Notes under the pieces: model-generated
Seen by the model: only the letters and a program-made list of their open reading frames with translations
Databases searched by the model: none
What the model was told of the DNA's origin: nothing
Part shown: piece by piece, positions 1-11,904 of the stretch
Position numbering within the stretch: the first letter of the stretch is position 1
How the letters are laid out: every line of letters begins with the position of its first letter
Source: Zarea fungicola
Taxonomy: Eukaryota; Ascomycota; Sordariomycetes; Hypocreales; Cordycipitaceae
DNA length: 64,000 nucleotides
Direction: 5' to 3'
NCBI GenBank assembly: GCA_900169235.1
Contig: FWCC01000117.1
Location: 62,001 to 126,000 of the forward strand
Translations under genes and position numbers: made by a program

Positions 1-1180
1 CATAGCAATTACAGCAATGCACCTATTTGACAAAGAATTTTTGAGAAATTGTAGTAGTAGTGTAGCAGCTGTCGCAGTCGCAGCAGCCGGAGTAGTTGTC
101 CTGGCTATTCTGGTTATCCTCGGTTTAATATCTTGGAAAACCATTACAAATAAATTCATTGAACAAAACCTCCTTCAAATCTAAAATTGCCTCCTGCGTC
201 TCTTGTTTGTTAACCATCCTCGTCGCCTGTAGCTGGAAACTTGACTTCCAGGCGGATGGGAGGAATCATGCCCATCAAGGCAGGTAACTTACTTGCCTCT
301 ACCGTAAAACGCCCCTTCCGCCCCAGCGCTGGAAGATGCCCTGCAGCCAGATATGCTCTGTACCTCCTAGTATTTACCAGTATATTGCGGATTCTAGGTA
401 CCGCTTCCACTTCGTACAATGGTGTATCCTACTAATAATCGAAGCAAAACAAATCTAAGCAAGGCCAGAGCCTGGAGAAATGTGTATTGTTGTATACCAA
501 GGCATCCCTCTTTAATCGCCCACCTCCACTGCATCTGTCTGTGCTGGATCGTCGCACATCTCATCTCATTTCACAACCCTCTTCTGGGCGTCCAGAGCTT
601 CACGTGCCCGCGCCAGTGGTGTCACATTACACTGCTGCCGTGCTTCAGCGCCTCAAACGCTCCATCAGCTGCTAAAATCGCCTGCAAGAAACTACTACAC
701 AGGCCAACGGCAGTCCATCCGTAGCCCACAGGCGGCCAGGACTCTACAAACCATCGTCATCCCGAGGCTCTGCGCCCACCGCTCCATGCACCTGCTTCTG
801 TTGCGCATCACACCCCCCCCGCCAAAGCCCCGGCTGGCCCTTTTTTTTATGCCATTCCCCCTTCTTTATTGAGTTACTGGGACTCCAAGGCTAAAATGAG
901 GCGTTAGCTTGCAGGGACTAGCGCAGCGCCAAAATCCTGCACAGCGAATTGATTCTTTTTGCTTGCGCATGTTGGTTTCCTCAACAATCTGCAGGCTCCC
1001 CGAACTTTGGCAAACTTGTCCCGTCTCTTTACCCACGCCTTGCACCCGCTCTTTTTTCTTCTACTCGCCCTTGCAGTGGCACTCGCACACACACGCCTGC
1101 TGCCGCTCACACCTTGCACAGCCTTTTATATCCTCTCTTGTCCCTCCCCCCCCGCTCCGTCTTGCCGCAGCCACCTCATC
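1..1180. other. Intergenic / 5' region of the phosphotransferase gene
   Basis: No convincing complete gene. Positions 45-110 are rich in GTA/GCA triplets. A 69-codon minus-strand frame (419 down to 210) ends in a plausible C-terminus and could be the last exon of a gene, but I cannot connect it to upstream exons. Positions 1030-1180 are strongly pyrimidine-rich, as expected for the leader of the gene starting at 1181. Confidence 0.4.
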
Positions 1181-2867
1181 ATGTCGGAAAACGAATCATT
1201 GCCGCTCTTTCACGAGAACACTGCTGGTCAGGACCAAGGCACAATGGTTCCCAATACGAGTATGCCTTCTCTCCCTCTTCTTTCTCTTCTTCTGATACGC
1301 CACCGCCAGCCGGCATCCCGTCTCGACTGGTCTCCAGACGCGCGCCAACCCTGCCTCTACCTCCTTCGCTTTACTCACGTGGGCTCCCATCACTAACAGT
1401 CTTGCAGGAAAAGCGCAAATCGAATGCATCTCGGATGATGCTCTCATTCATCTCAAGTCCTACAAATACTCCAGCGTCGACAAGTCGCCGGTTTCCAAGT
1501 ACATTCTCGGTCCCTGGGTACGCTATCCCGTCTGCCACCGGGCAGCCGCCGTCCTCTGTCCCCGTTCAACCCCCGATTCCCCCATCCGCCTCGTTGTCCC
1601 ATGCCTCTGCGAAAATAAATATACCTGCTCAATATATCGAATGAATACGCTTCGTTCGTCATTATACGTACTAACCCCCAGCTTGCATAGTGGAACTTTT
1701 TCGTCAACCTCTTGCCATTATGGATGGCTCCCAATATGGTGACCCTGGTAGGGTTCTTCTTCATCCTGGGGAATGTTGCTCTACTCGTCATCTTTATGCC
1801 TGATCTTATCGGACCTGTATGTAGGAATCGCGATTCTCGCATTTGCTTGGTAAAATTCGCTAATGTGTTTCAAGGGCCCTGGCTGGCTGTACTTTAGCTT
1901 CGCATTCGGTCTATTCATGTATCAGACCATGGACAATGTCGACGGCAAGCAGGCTCGCAGAACCGGTACCTCTAGCGGGCTCGGCGAGCTCTTTGACCAT
2001 GGAATCGACTCCCTCAACTGCACGCTTGCCAGTCTTCTCGAGGTCGCTGCCATCGGCCTCGGCACCTCTTTCGCCGGTGTCTTTACCGCTCTCTGCCCCT
2101 GCCTGCCCATGTTCTTCTCTACCTGGGAGACCTATCACACCCACACACTATATCTCGGCTACATCAACGGTCCTACCGAGGGCTTGCTCATTGCGTGCGC
2201 CATAATGATCACCTCTGGGATCTTTGGTACTGAAGTCTGGAATCTGCCAATTGCCAGTATTTTCGGCGGCAACGTGCCTGGCTTGGCCCTGCTCCTTGGC
2301 GAGTCTTCTGTCCGCGACCTCTGGGTTGCTGTCATTGCCATTGCTCTGCTAGCCACGCACATCCCTTTCTGTATCCTCAATGTTGTCCAGGCTCGCCGCA
2401 GCCAGGGCCTCCCCGTTGCCCCGGTCTTCCTCGAGTTGGCTCCCATGGGTGTCTTTACCGTTACCATTATCACCTGGCTCGGATCTCCTTACAGCAGCCT
2501 GATGGAGGATAATCACCTGGTGCTCTTCTGCTGCACCATGGCATTTGTTTTTGGCCGCCTTACCACTAAGATGATCCTGGCTCATCTTACGCGCCAGCCC
2601 TTTCCCTTCTGGACAGTCATGCTCTGGCCCCTGGTTGGTGGTGCTGCGCTCACTAACCTTCCTCGCCTCGGATTCCCCCAGCTCGGCGCCACGTGGGAAC
2701 TGTATTACCTCTGGGCGTACTTTTTCTTTGCCGCAGTTGTTTATTTCCGTTGGGCCTACGTGGTTATCAACGCCATTACCAGTTTCCTCGGCATCAATGC
2801 GCTTACCATCCCCATGGACAAGCAAATTGCCAATGAGCGAGCCCGAAATGCGGCCAAGCTGCACTAG
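1181..2867 (+). CDS. EPT1: Ethanolamine-/cholinephosphotransferase (CDP-alcohol phosphotransferase)
   Basis: Transfers phosphoethanolamine or phosphocholine from the CDP-alcohol to diacylglycerol, the last step of the Kennedy pathway, in the ER/Golgi membrane. Exons are 1181-1259, 1408-1517, 1691-1816 and 1875-2867, giving about 435 residues; all junctions are GT-AG and keep frame. The family signature DG(x2)AR(x8)G(x3)D(x3)D is complete at about residues 128-150 (DGKQARR...GLGELFDHGID), and the remainder is a chain of hydrophobic segments. The N-terminal stretch before the catalytic motif (SDDALIHLKSYKYSSVDKS) is also typical. The start at 1181 is the first ATG after a pyrimidine-rich leader. 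Length is slightly above the yeast proteins (about 390-410). The sequence alone does not separate the ethanolamine form from the choline form; many filamentous fungi have one dual-specificity enzyme. Confidence 0.93.
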
Positions 2868-3613
2868 ATTATGCGCATACGACAGTAGACACAGCCCTGT
2901 ACACTCGTTTTACATTTACATTCTTGGGCGACTTGCTTTGCATTTCAAAACGATTGCCTGTCAGAAACATTATTTGCAAGTTCCAGTAAGAGACTACATA
3001 ATATGCACAAATCCTCCCTCAATAACGCCTTTTGTGATGAGACGTCTCATTATTGACTGGATGGCCCTGGAACGTTGCATTTTCCGGCGCATGGGAATTT
3101 TTTTTTTTGACAGCGATTTTTGCCGTTGTACACATTTATAACTATATAATTATGTTTTATTTTATCCAAGCTGGTGCCATTGGCCCTCTATGAATTTTAG
3201 TTTTGAATTTGACATCTTGAAAAATTTCCCATTTTGATGTTGATCAACATGCACAACTGCGAATCGTTTACGAAACCCATTTGGTTGTGTCCAGGCAGAG
3301 CTTCTTGGCAGATCCACCATCAACCGAGAAGCGGCCAGGTGTTAGCTTATTATAGCGTAAAACACGACGACACTCTGCACACGCTGGAAACCTGCATCCA
3401 ACTACAATCTAATACGGCGCTCCCTAAACTGGGCAGGCTCGAGTTCTTCCTTGCGAGCCTAACATAATAGGAACTCATAGACAGAAAACTCACCTCGGTA
3501 GCCTTCTTGCCTCGAGTCAATTGTAGCGCTGTTGCGCGGAAAGGGCTCCAGCCCGACACCGGATTCAAAATTGAAAACAGCTTATCATCTAACCTGACCT
3601 ACGCTACGGGACA
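2868..3613. other. Intergenic: 3' region and glutaminyl cyclase promoter
   Basis: AT-rich 3' flank of the phosphotransferase gene, then the promoter of the gene starting at 3614. Scattered short frames only; no motif I recognise. Confidence 0.4.
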
Positions 3614-4780
3614 ATGCGCACATCCGGGGCGCTTCTGTGGACTTTTGGGACGCTGTCGTCTGTCGCCAGCGCAATCGCTGGCACGGTGCTGACGGATGAT
3701 GATTTGCGCAACATCCCGTCACCCGGCTCCGACTTTGACATCAAGAACGGCAAGCTCCTGGCCCCGATCCTGATTCCGCGCGTCCCAGGCACGCCCGGCC
3801 AAGTTAAAGTACAACATCATCTCGTTGATTTCTTCAAGACGAACCTGCCCGACTGGGAGCAGACGTGGCACAACTCAACGTCCAAGACACCGGCGACGGG
3901 CGACCGGGAAATTCCCTTTAACAACATCATATTCCGCCGTGACCCGCCGTGGGCGAGCGCGGGCGACGTTGGGCGCCTGACTCTCGTTGCACACTACGAT
4001 AGCAAACTGACGCCTGAAGGGTTCATCGGGGCCACCGACAGCGCGGCGCCGTGCGCCATGCTGCTGCACACGGCGCGAAGTCTGGACGCGGCCCTGACGG
4101 CCAAATGGAAGGCCATGGAGGCGGCGGGCGAGGCGGACACGTCGCTGGAGCCCGCGACGGGTCTGCAGATCCTCTTCCTCGATGGCGAGGAGGCCTTTCA
4201 GCGCTGGACTGACGACGACTCGCTGTACGGCGCGCGCGCCCTGGCCGCGCACTGGGAGCAGGACTTCCACACGAGCCAGTCGACGTACCGAACCGCGCTG
4301 AGCTCCATCAGCCTATTTGTGCTCCTCGACCTCCTCGGTGCCGCGCAGCCCCTGATCCCGTCCTACTTTCTCACCACGCACTGGGCCTACCAGAAGATGG
4401 CCCTTCTCGAAAAGCGCCTGCGCTCGCTCAATCTGCTCGAGGCGAAGGCGCGCAGCATGTTTCTGCCCGAGTCCACCAAGCCGGCGGAAAAGTTTCACGG
4501 CTTTGGCATGGGAACTGTGCAGGACGACCACGTACCGTTCATGCAGCGCGGCGTGGACATACTTCACCTGATTCCGTCGCCGTTTCCGGCTGTGTGGCAT
4601 ACGATGGAGGATAATGGGCAGAATCTGGACATGCCGACGACGCGGGACTGGGCCAAGATTGTGACGGCGTTTGCGGCCGAGTGGATGGATTTGACGGGGA
4701 TGCTGCCGCAGTTGGCGCCGACAATGGAGAAGAGAACGGCCACGAATGAGGCGTCGACGACGGAGCGAACAGAATTGTGA
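3614..4780 (+). CDS. Secreted glutaminyl-peptide cyclotransferase-like protein (M28 family)
   Basis: Single exon, 388 residues. Residues 1-20 form a signal peptide (basic start, hydrophobic core, SVASA). The fold is that of M28 zinc peptidases and the closest family is glutaminyl cyclase, which converts N-terminal Gln to pyroglutamate on secreted peptides. Zinc ligands are visible as D142 (GATDSAAP), E193 (LDGEEAF; E192 is the likely acid/base residue) and H329 (PAVWHT). The conserved AHYDSK at about 126-131 and LLDLLGA at about 237-243 match the family. The gene is very GC-rich compared with its flanks. An aminopeptidase is less likely: a two-zinc M28 peptidase has five ligands, and the cyclase-specific PxVWH arrangement is present. 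Confidence 0.87.
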   Translation: MRTSGALLWTFGTLSSVASAIAGTVLTDDDLRNIPSPGSDFDIKNGKLLAPILIPRVPGTPGQVKVQHHLVDFFKTNLPDWEQTWHNSTSKTPATGDREIPFNNIIFRRDPPWASAGDVGRLTLVAHYDSKLTPEGFIGATDSAAPCAMLLHTARSLDAALTAKWKAMEAAGEADTSLEPATGLQILFLDGEEAFQRWTDDDSLYGARALAAHWEQDFHTSQSTYRTALSSISLFVLLDLLGAAQPLIPSYFLTTHWAYQKMALLEKRLRSLNLLEAKARSMFLPESTKPAEKFHGFGMGTVQDDHVPFMQRGVDILHLIPSPFPAVWHTMEDNGQNLDMPTTRDWAKIVTAFAAEWMDLTGMLPQLAPTMEKRTATNEASTTERTEL

Positions 4781-5184
4781 AATTGATTTTCTTTATTCCT
4801 TTTTCAGACATATTCTTTGCTGGTGTTTCTCTTCAAGGCGCACTTGCGACAGGGCATCTTGTGGCGTTTACGTAAATGGACGTATATAGTAAACTTTCAC
4901 CGTTTAACTTGGCAAATCACAGAAGCATGGATTAATCTGCAAAGCAAATGAATTCTCCATTCAATTCCATGTTTAATTCCAATCCAAAGCATTACAGAGT
5001 CAACCTGTGCAGCTGCTTCGAGTCTTGCTCGGTGCAGTGGGGCGCTCGGCCAATCAGACCTGCCCAGCAGCCACCACGTAACCACTTTGGGGGAGCTCCC
5101 CTGGTTAAGCTGCGCAGAGTGTCCTCTTTTCGAATCCGATATCATCAAGACAGCCAATATCGCAACGTCAACCCTTTAGATACA
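4781..5184. other. Intergenic between cyclase and SWP1
   Basis: About 400 bases with no gene; AT-rich in the first half, then the leader of SWP1. Confidence 0.4.
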
Positions 5185-6336
5185 ATGCGTCTCTCACTCG
5201 CCACGACTCTGCTGGCACTGTCCAGCGCGGCATCTGCTGCTACGCAATGGGGATTTAAGGACGGATCTTTATCGGTTTCTGCCAAGGGTGGCGAGGCCGT
5301 GTCCGAAAAGTATGGAAGCTATCCCCCCCGGCCTCGAAAACCATGAGACGCACTCCATTTGTCATTCGCCAATTGAATCTGGTACGAGAGTACTAATGCA
5401 TGTATTTTCAATTGTCTACAGGTTTACATCTGTTGCCCGCGTCAAGAGGGCAGTGGCGCTGAGCCACACGAGCACGCTCAAAGTGTCCCTCACGGCCGAG
5501 GAGGGCTCCAAGGCCAAACGCCCTCATCAGGCTTTCCTCGTACTCCGAGAAACTGAGTCTGGACTCGAGACTCCGTTCCCCCTCAGCGTCAAGGACTCTG
5601 GCAAGGGAACCGTCAAGCTGGTATGAAAATCCCACCATGCTACGACGACAAGAACGCTGCAAATAACTAACGGCCAATATCTCTGTGCGCCACGAATAGA
5701 CCCAAAAGGACCTTCCCATTCAGTTCCTCCGTTCCGAGACCCCCCTCGAAGCTAAGATTGTTCTGGGCTCTTTTGGCACTTCCAAGGCCATTGTCGCGTC
5801 CGTGTTTGATATCAACGTCGTGCGCGATCCCAGGAGCGGAGCAGCTACCTACGAGGCTCCCCTCCGCTACGGCAAGCGACCCGAGATTAAGCACATTTTC
5901 CGCAGCGACCCCAAGAACCCTCCCAAGATTATCTCGCTCGTCTTTGCGGCGGCTGTTCTAGCCACGGTGCCGGTGCTGCTTATTAGCGTAAGTTTTACAA
6001 TCAATTCTCTAGACCATACGGTGCGGAGTTGTTTTTTTTTGTTAAAGAAAAAAACCGGTTGCTAATCTGTGTCATGTTCGTTTCTTCTTATCACAGTGGC
6101 TTGCTTTCGGTGCCAACCTCAGCCACGCTGGCAAGGCCCTGGGCTCTGCTCCCATTGCCCACACTGTATTCTACGGCTCCATTGTGGCCATGGAGGGTGT
6201 GTTCTTCCTCTACTACAGCAGCTGGAATCTGTTCCAGACACTCCCGGCTATTGCCGTTGTTGGTGTTGTTGCTTTCCTGAGCGGAAATAGTGCGCTGGGC
6301 GAGGTGCAGCGCCGTCGCCTGGCGGGTGAACGATGA
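5185..6336 (+). CDS. SWP1: Oligosaccharyltransferase subunit Swp1 / ribophorin II
   Basis: Non-catalytic subunit of the ER oligosaccharyltransferase complex that N-glycosylates nascent proteins. Exons are 5185-5309, 5422-5620, 5700-5987 and 6097-6336, with all junctions in phase, giving 283 residues (yeast Swp1 is 286). It begins with a signal peptide (MRLSLATTLLALSSAASA), followed by a lumenal domain, then the family motif around IFRSDPKNPPKIISLVFA leading into the first of three C-terminal membrane segments. The middle exon carries AFLVLRE-like ribophorin II strands. The first intron splits codon AA|G, and the third has an unusually T-rich centre near 6029-6040. Identification rests on domain order and length. 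Confidence 0.9.
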
Positions 6337-7316
6337 ATCTGCAAGCACGACGCGCCCATTTAGGAATTTGGGGGCGACAGCGATGAAAAGAACAAGTATC
6401 TAGCATGGTTGATTCATGTGTGTCATCTGGCTACCGAGGCACGTAGGCAAGATGGTGGTGGGAGAGAAGAACGAACGAGATTTAGCCGAAGTAAACCGGG
6501 GACGGGTAAGGTGAATTGACGACGAGTGGCCGGTTAAGTGATGCGGAGTAAGGTGTGAGTGACATGAGGGGGAGGGTGGGCGCATCGCTGGTGCCCGAGA
6601 TGACGGACGTGTTGCCACAATGAAGTGTAGATCTAATTCCATGTACACTATAGATGAGAGACAAGAAAAAAAAAGGGAAATATCTATTATGTTACCATTA
6701 ACTTGTGTTGATTCTAAAAATAAAATATGCATGGCAGACGCCGATTTGTTAGTTTGGGGCGATGAAGCGTGCCAAGTCTCTTCTAATTGCCGAGGAAGCG
6801 TTGGCTTGCCGGAGCCGAAAATTGGCACCGGACACCGTTCCTGTGAGATTGTCTAGACGAGGTAGCCGAAGAGAGCCGACAGCGTAAACGAGTGTAGTAA
6901 TGCAGTTTAAAATGGACGACAGTGCTGATGCCAAGGAGTATTGAAGATTTGATTGAAATTAATTCCAAGTTGTTGGCAAGGAAGAATACAGTCATTATCT
7001 TAACATTCTATGTACGTATGTTTAACCGCGACAAAAGCCAGTACTACTGGCACCTACACGACAGAGCTCAAGATAAACGATGGCAGCCGAGTAAGTCAAG
7101 AAAATCAACTCCGACCCCCCCCCTCTCCCCGTTACTTTGTCGCAACTCGTTTCTCAATTCAGCCCTTTATTTTTAATTTTCATTTTCATTCATTCCTCTT
7201 TTCCTCTACTTTTTATTTTATTTTTGTTGTCGCACCATCTCACCGCGCTCATTTCCTTTGCTCTCCTCGTTTCCTTAGCCTCGGTAAAACCGTTGTGTGA
7301 CCCCCAACGCTAACAA
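6337..7316. other. Intergenic between SWP1 and alpha/beta hydrolase
   Basis: About 980 bases. AT-rich, with a strongly pyrimidine-rich leader (7110-7300) just before the hydrolase start. Frames here are short and show no protein character. Confidence 0.4.
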
Positions 7317-8718
7317 ATGGGTTCTCAACCTCGTTGCAGTGCGTTTCGGTTCCCGACGCTCGACGAGACTGAGAATCATCCCGCGTTTCTCGGCGCAAAA
7401 TGGAACCTTATACCAGATCGTGCAGGCAAGGCAACTGTCGCTAAAGACCGCTCAGGCCCGATTGATATCGCCTGGCAGATTCATGGCCATGGACCGATCA
7501 AGATTGTGGTAAGTTGTGTAGACCACCTCACTCAAGGAACCCAATTTGGTCGCCAAGAACTACACAGCAATGGAATCGCCTGAAAGTCTCACAGCGCCTG
7601 AAGTTGCTGTTCAAGAGCATGATGGAAGAGGAACCAGAAAACGGAAATCAGCTAACCTCATCCCTCTCAAGCTCATTATGGGCCTGGCTGCCAGCATGAA
7701 CGCATGGCAACGGCAGACGTGCTACTTTGGCCACGAGCATGCCGACAAGTATACCATGCTCCTCCTCGACAACCGCGGCGTCGGTGTCAGCGACAAGCCT
7801 CTCGCCCGTTACACCACCACTGACATGGCTGCCGACGTCATTGAGGTCCTCGACCATCTCGGCTGGACCGACCCGTGCTCCCTCCATGTCATTGGCATGT
7901 CCCTCGGCGGCATGATTGCCCAGGAGCTCGCCTGCGCGCAGCCCGAGCGCCTCCAGAGCCTGACCCTGCTGTGCACCACAGCCGCCCTCGAGAGCGACAA
8001 GCCCCTCATAGAGACGCTCTGCGACCGCCTCAACATGTTTCGCCCAAAATCCCTCGAGCGCATCATCCACGACACGGCCGTCCGGCTCTTCCCACACAGC
8101 TGGCTCACGGCGCCCGACGAGGCGGCCCTGCCCTCACCGCAGACCACATACCGCTGCGGGCCGGCGCCCAAGAGCGCGGAGTCGGCGGCGGCCATGGCGG
8201 CAGCAGCCATGTCGCGGCCCAACGACAGCGGCGTCGACTTGTCGCCCCTCTCAGAGGGTGCGATTTCCGACGCCCTGGAAAAGCGCCTCAACCTAAACGG
8301 CGACGACCACCGTGTTGGTGGCAATGACGACGCCGCAGAGTACCGCCGCTTCGGCAGCAATTACCAGCGCTACCAGGCCGAGGAGATGAAAAAGTACTAC
8401 CCGCCCAACGTCTTCTCCCGGCAGGGGCTCTTCTGCCAGCTCGCTGCCGTCGTCGGCCACCGCAAGTCGGCGTCGCAGCTGCGCAGCATGGCGGACCGCG
8501 TCGGCCGCGACCGCATCCTCATCGTCCACGGCACCCTCGATCGCATGATTGGCGCGAATAACGGCGAGCGGCTGATTCGCATGGTGCAACCGGGTGTCGG
8601 GCTCATTGTCGACGGCATGGGCCACGCGCCCATCATGGAGCGCGCGCAGTGGTTCAACGAGCTGTTGGAGAATAGACTGGCCGCGTGGACGCAGCTGGAC
8701 ATGGACTCGAAAATGTGA
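7317..8718 (+). CDS. Alpha/beta hydrolase (serine hydrolase, function unassigned)
   Basis: Two exons, 7317-7508 and 7672-8718, joined in phase 0, giving 412 residues. Oxyanion-hole region LIMGLAAS is followed by NRGVGVSDKP and the nucleophile elbow GMSLGG (Ser about 141). The remaining triad is the Asp of HGTLDRM (about 354) and the His of GMGHAP (about 382), so the enzyme should be active. An insertion of about 90 residues between about 205 and 295 is rich in Ala, Ser and Asp and probably forms a cap or loop. No signal peptide or membrane segment, so likely cytosolic. The intron (7509-7671) is longer than most in the window and is open in one frame, so the downstream ORF alone would give a wrong N-terminus. 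The substrate cannot be inferred; esterase, lipase and epoxide-hydrolase-like activities are all possible. Confidence 0.85.
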
Positions 8719-9221
8719 AGGATGAATATTATATCTATATCTATATCTTGGGTTTGTCTCATTTTGGTTATGTTTAATTCCCCCCACCACCACCGAGTTT
8801 GATGACCTGGAAAGAAATTCATACAAGTGAATTGGATCGGAATTTTTTTTTTCAACTTTGGACAAGTTGGGAAGGGCGCTTAATGGATCTTTTTTGTTCT
8901 GGACAGGGAAATTTGTCGCATTTACACACGAAGAATATGTAGCTCTCAACTCGTATTTGATTTGATTTGATTTATATTTATTTTGGTATTTGATTTTACT
9001 TTTCCTTTTCCGCTTCATGAGTAGTGCAAAATTGTCACAAGGCTACCTTGTAGCTTGTAGCTTGTAGCTTGTATTTAATTGGGGTTTAAAATAGTTTGCC
9101 GCCATGGTCGCCGTCGGCCTACAACTTGTACAATGATAGTTATCAGTTCGCTTTCGCCGACTTATGCAAGAAACAAGAAGAAATGAAAAGAAAAGGGAAA
9201 AACGCGGCACATCCTTTTCCT
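8719..9221. other. Convergent intergenic region with simple repeats
   Basis: 3' ends of the hydrolase (+) and N-myristoyltransferase (-) face each other. Contains short tandem repeats: TATATC-type at 8731-8750, GATTT-type near 8950-8975, and a 7-bp CTTGTAG unit repeated about 3.9 times at 9047-9073. Confidence 0.5.
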
Positions 9222-10820
9222 TTATGGCAGTACCAGACCAACACCGCTGAGGTTCGTCTCGTCCAGCTTTCCACTTGCATCCAGGCCGCTGGTAATAGCC
9301 TTTGTGCGATAGTTGAACAGATAGTAGTGTAGCTGACCGTCGCCCTTGGCAAACTTTTGCTGCTCCAGGAAGAGGGCATTATCCATGAGCGTCAGCGCGT
9401 TAAAGACGTCAAACTTGTTCTTCCTAGCCATGATGAGGGCATCACTGACGAGCGAGTTGAGACGCGTCTTGAGCGCCTGCTTGTCCTCGGGTTGCTGCAA
9501 GCCCGCCTCGGTACCGTAATAGAAAAGGTAGGCGACGCGCAGGACATTGTGCTTGGAGTTCTTAATCACGGACGACTCGACACAGTAAAACGAGATGAAG
9601 TCGGTAATCTTATTAGCGTCCTCAACGACATAGGTCCAGACAACCTGCTCGCCGCTGGGCTCAACCTTTGGCACGAGCCAATGGGCAACCTCCTTCTCGG
9701 AGAGCTGCGGCGCAAAGTCGTATCGCGCAGAGTAGCGCTTCTGGAGGTCCACGACGGCCGCAACGTCCTTGGACTGCATGCTGCGCCATCCCTTTGTACT
9801 CGTCGTCTCGGGCACGGCGTACTTGCGTACCTGGTACTGCGGCTTGCTGCCATGGGGCAGGTAGCTGAAGCCAACGTCGTACAGCTTCTGCCAGTTGAGG
9901 GGCCGGTGGTAGTACTGGCATGTGCTGATGGGTCGGGGCAACACGATGCCCGCCGTGTAGAGACCCTGCCACACGCCCTGGAGGTTGCTCAAGCGCGTCA
10001 CCTCCTTGATGAGCACTGGCGCCAGGCGCTTGCCCCGAAGCTTCTTGTGGACGCAGAGGAAGTTGACTTCAGAGCAGGTAATGACCTGCTCACGTACGCG
10101 GATGTGGACGGGGATGGCGGAGATGAAGGCAACGAGCTTGCGCGATTGGGAGGCGCGGACGCCAATGTGATACTGCTTCTCCCAGCCGGGAGCCAACATG
10201 GCCCTGCAGGTAGAGTTAGCCTTTTCTATTGCTAAGAGTAACAATAGTAATAAAAAAAGGGAACTAAGTTTGCCCCAAGAAGCTTACCAGCGGAGAATGG
10301 AAGGAGAGTAGTTGAAACGGAAATTTGAGTCATCGTCCTCAACATAGTGCCCGTTTAGCAGCTCATACACCTCCTTAATTTCCTCCTCACTCGTCAAGTC
10401 CATCGTGACCCATTCAAAGCCGCTCACCAGGGCAGCGGGCTCCTTGGAGACTTCCTCAACCTTTTGAATTTTGAGCGGGCCATCCGGAATCTTCTGGTCC
10501 TCGTCAAAGCCCGGCACTGGCTGGGTGCGCCAAAACTTGTACGACGCCATGTCCTTGACGTTCTTGCCGCTTGCCGCGAAACCGGACAGGATATCCTCGA
10601 GTCTCATCTTCTTGAGCAGCTCAGCCGCCTGATCGGGGGTAGGATTGGAGGTACCAGAGGCCTGCGCGACCTCCTGCGCGAGGGCCGGGTTCAGCGCCAC
10701 CAGCTCCGAGAGCTGCTGCGGGGAGAGGCTGTCGAGCACCTTTTGCATGTCCTTGGTGGTTTGGTCACTGGAGCCACTGCCGCTCGGGTCATTGGCCGGT
10801 TTCTTGTCGTCAGAGCTCAT
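9222..10820 (-). CDS. NMT1: Glycylpeptide N-tetradecanoyltransferase (N-myristoyltransferase)
   Basis: Attaches myristate from myristoyl-CoA to N-terminal glycine; essential in fungi. Exon 1 is 10820-10288 and exon 2 is 10203-9222 (minus strand), 504 residues. The junction restores the conserved LRW|AMLAPGW segment. Other family features are [19 protein letters not shown], the [21 protein letters not shown] stretch (here [19 protein letters not shown], the CoA-binding region) and a C-terminal GVGLVLP; the terminal carboxylate is the general base in this family. I chose the ATG at 10820 ([11 protein letters not shown]) rather than an upstream in-frame ATG at 10883, because the upstream residues look like translated leader; this is a judgement. 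The N-terminal 80 residues are polar and low in complexity, as in other fungal NMTs. Confidence 0.94.
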
Positions 10821-11904
10821 GTTGTATATATTTTTATCGTCGCTCGTCGAAGGGGTTGTAAATGGAAGGGGAATTGGCATCAAGCAACTCGACGGCGGGC
10901 GACGGTGGGGTCGAAGTTTTTTGGGGCTTCGTAGTTGGCGGGGTGGTTGTGACGGGTCATGGGCTTGCTAGTTTTATGTTCACCAAAAAGGAGCCATCGT
11001 ATATAAATTAGGCAACAGAAACTCGGCAAAGCGGAATAAATTAGACTAATTTCAAACAACTGAGAGCATGCCTTAGGTGGCCAGTAAACTTTATAAACAA
11101 AGGAAGCATGTTCACGATAGTGTCCTTGTCAGCCCACTATACCAACGAAACATCCAATTGTAAAGGTAGCCACGTTGAAGAATATTATAAATATATACGA
11201 GTATAATATTGAAATTACGCAAAATATTTACGTTGCCCAAATAATAATAATTTTCCTGTTTGGAATGTCTCAATTGACATTTTAATTACTGGTTCCTAGG
11301 GCAGCGACTCTGCCATTTTCTGATGGAATTTACTGGCTAACGTCAACAGTTGCGCGACAGGTTCCTCTACCAACCTTGCAGTTAAAAACTATCCTATTCT
11401 ATTCATGTATATACTGATGCATAGCTATTCTTATTACGATTCATTAGTTTGGTATAATTAGATGGCCTTTTGAGATGGCATACAGCAAAAGCACCGTCAA
11501 TAGCTATATCAACACCAATTATACCAGCAAAATTAGCAAAATCAGCAAAATCAAAAAGACCAAGAAAATCAAGAAACCAAGAATGCCAATAGCTTACAAG
11601 CCACTTGTTTCTTCAAGGCTGTAGAGTCCACAAACCTGCGGACTTTTCATAAACCGGAGGCTACCTAGGCAGCAGGTTCTGTACAGGACACGCCACTCGA
11701 ACAATTCGCATAAAATATTAATTTATTAATTGCCTCACTATTTTGCAAATAGCCAAATCAAATTTAATTGGTTGGAAAAGGATCCTCAGTATCTTGCCGG
11801 CTACCGGCACACTGTCTCAACCAGCCATGCCAAGTAACTTGCCCTGTGGCGGCAAATGCTCTCTTCCCTGTTCTAATGCAGCTCATTGTGAATTGTGATC
11901 CCAT
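10821..11904. other. AT-rich intergenic region
   Basis: About 1.1 kb, clearly AT-rich, containing the NMT1 promoter on its left side. A stretch near 11500-11590 carries short imperfect AGCAAAATCA-type repeats. No gene seen. Confidence 0.4.

Noticed and set aside
949..1644. 231-codon plus-strand frame
   Set aside because: Crosses exons 1-2 and introns of the phosphotransferase gene in other frames; Ser/Pro-rich translated leader and intron.
9357..10235. 292-codon plus-strand frame opposite NMT1
   Set aside because: Antisense shadow of NMT1 exon 2, produced by the GC-rich codon use.
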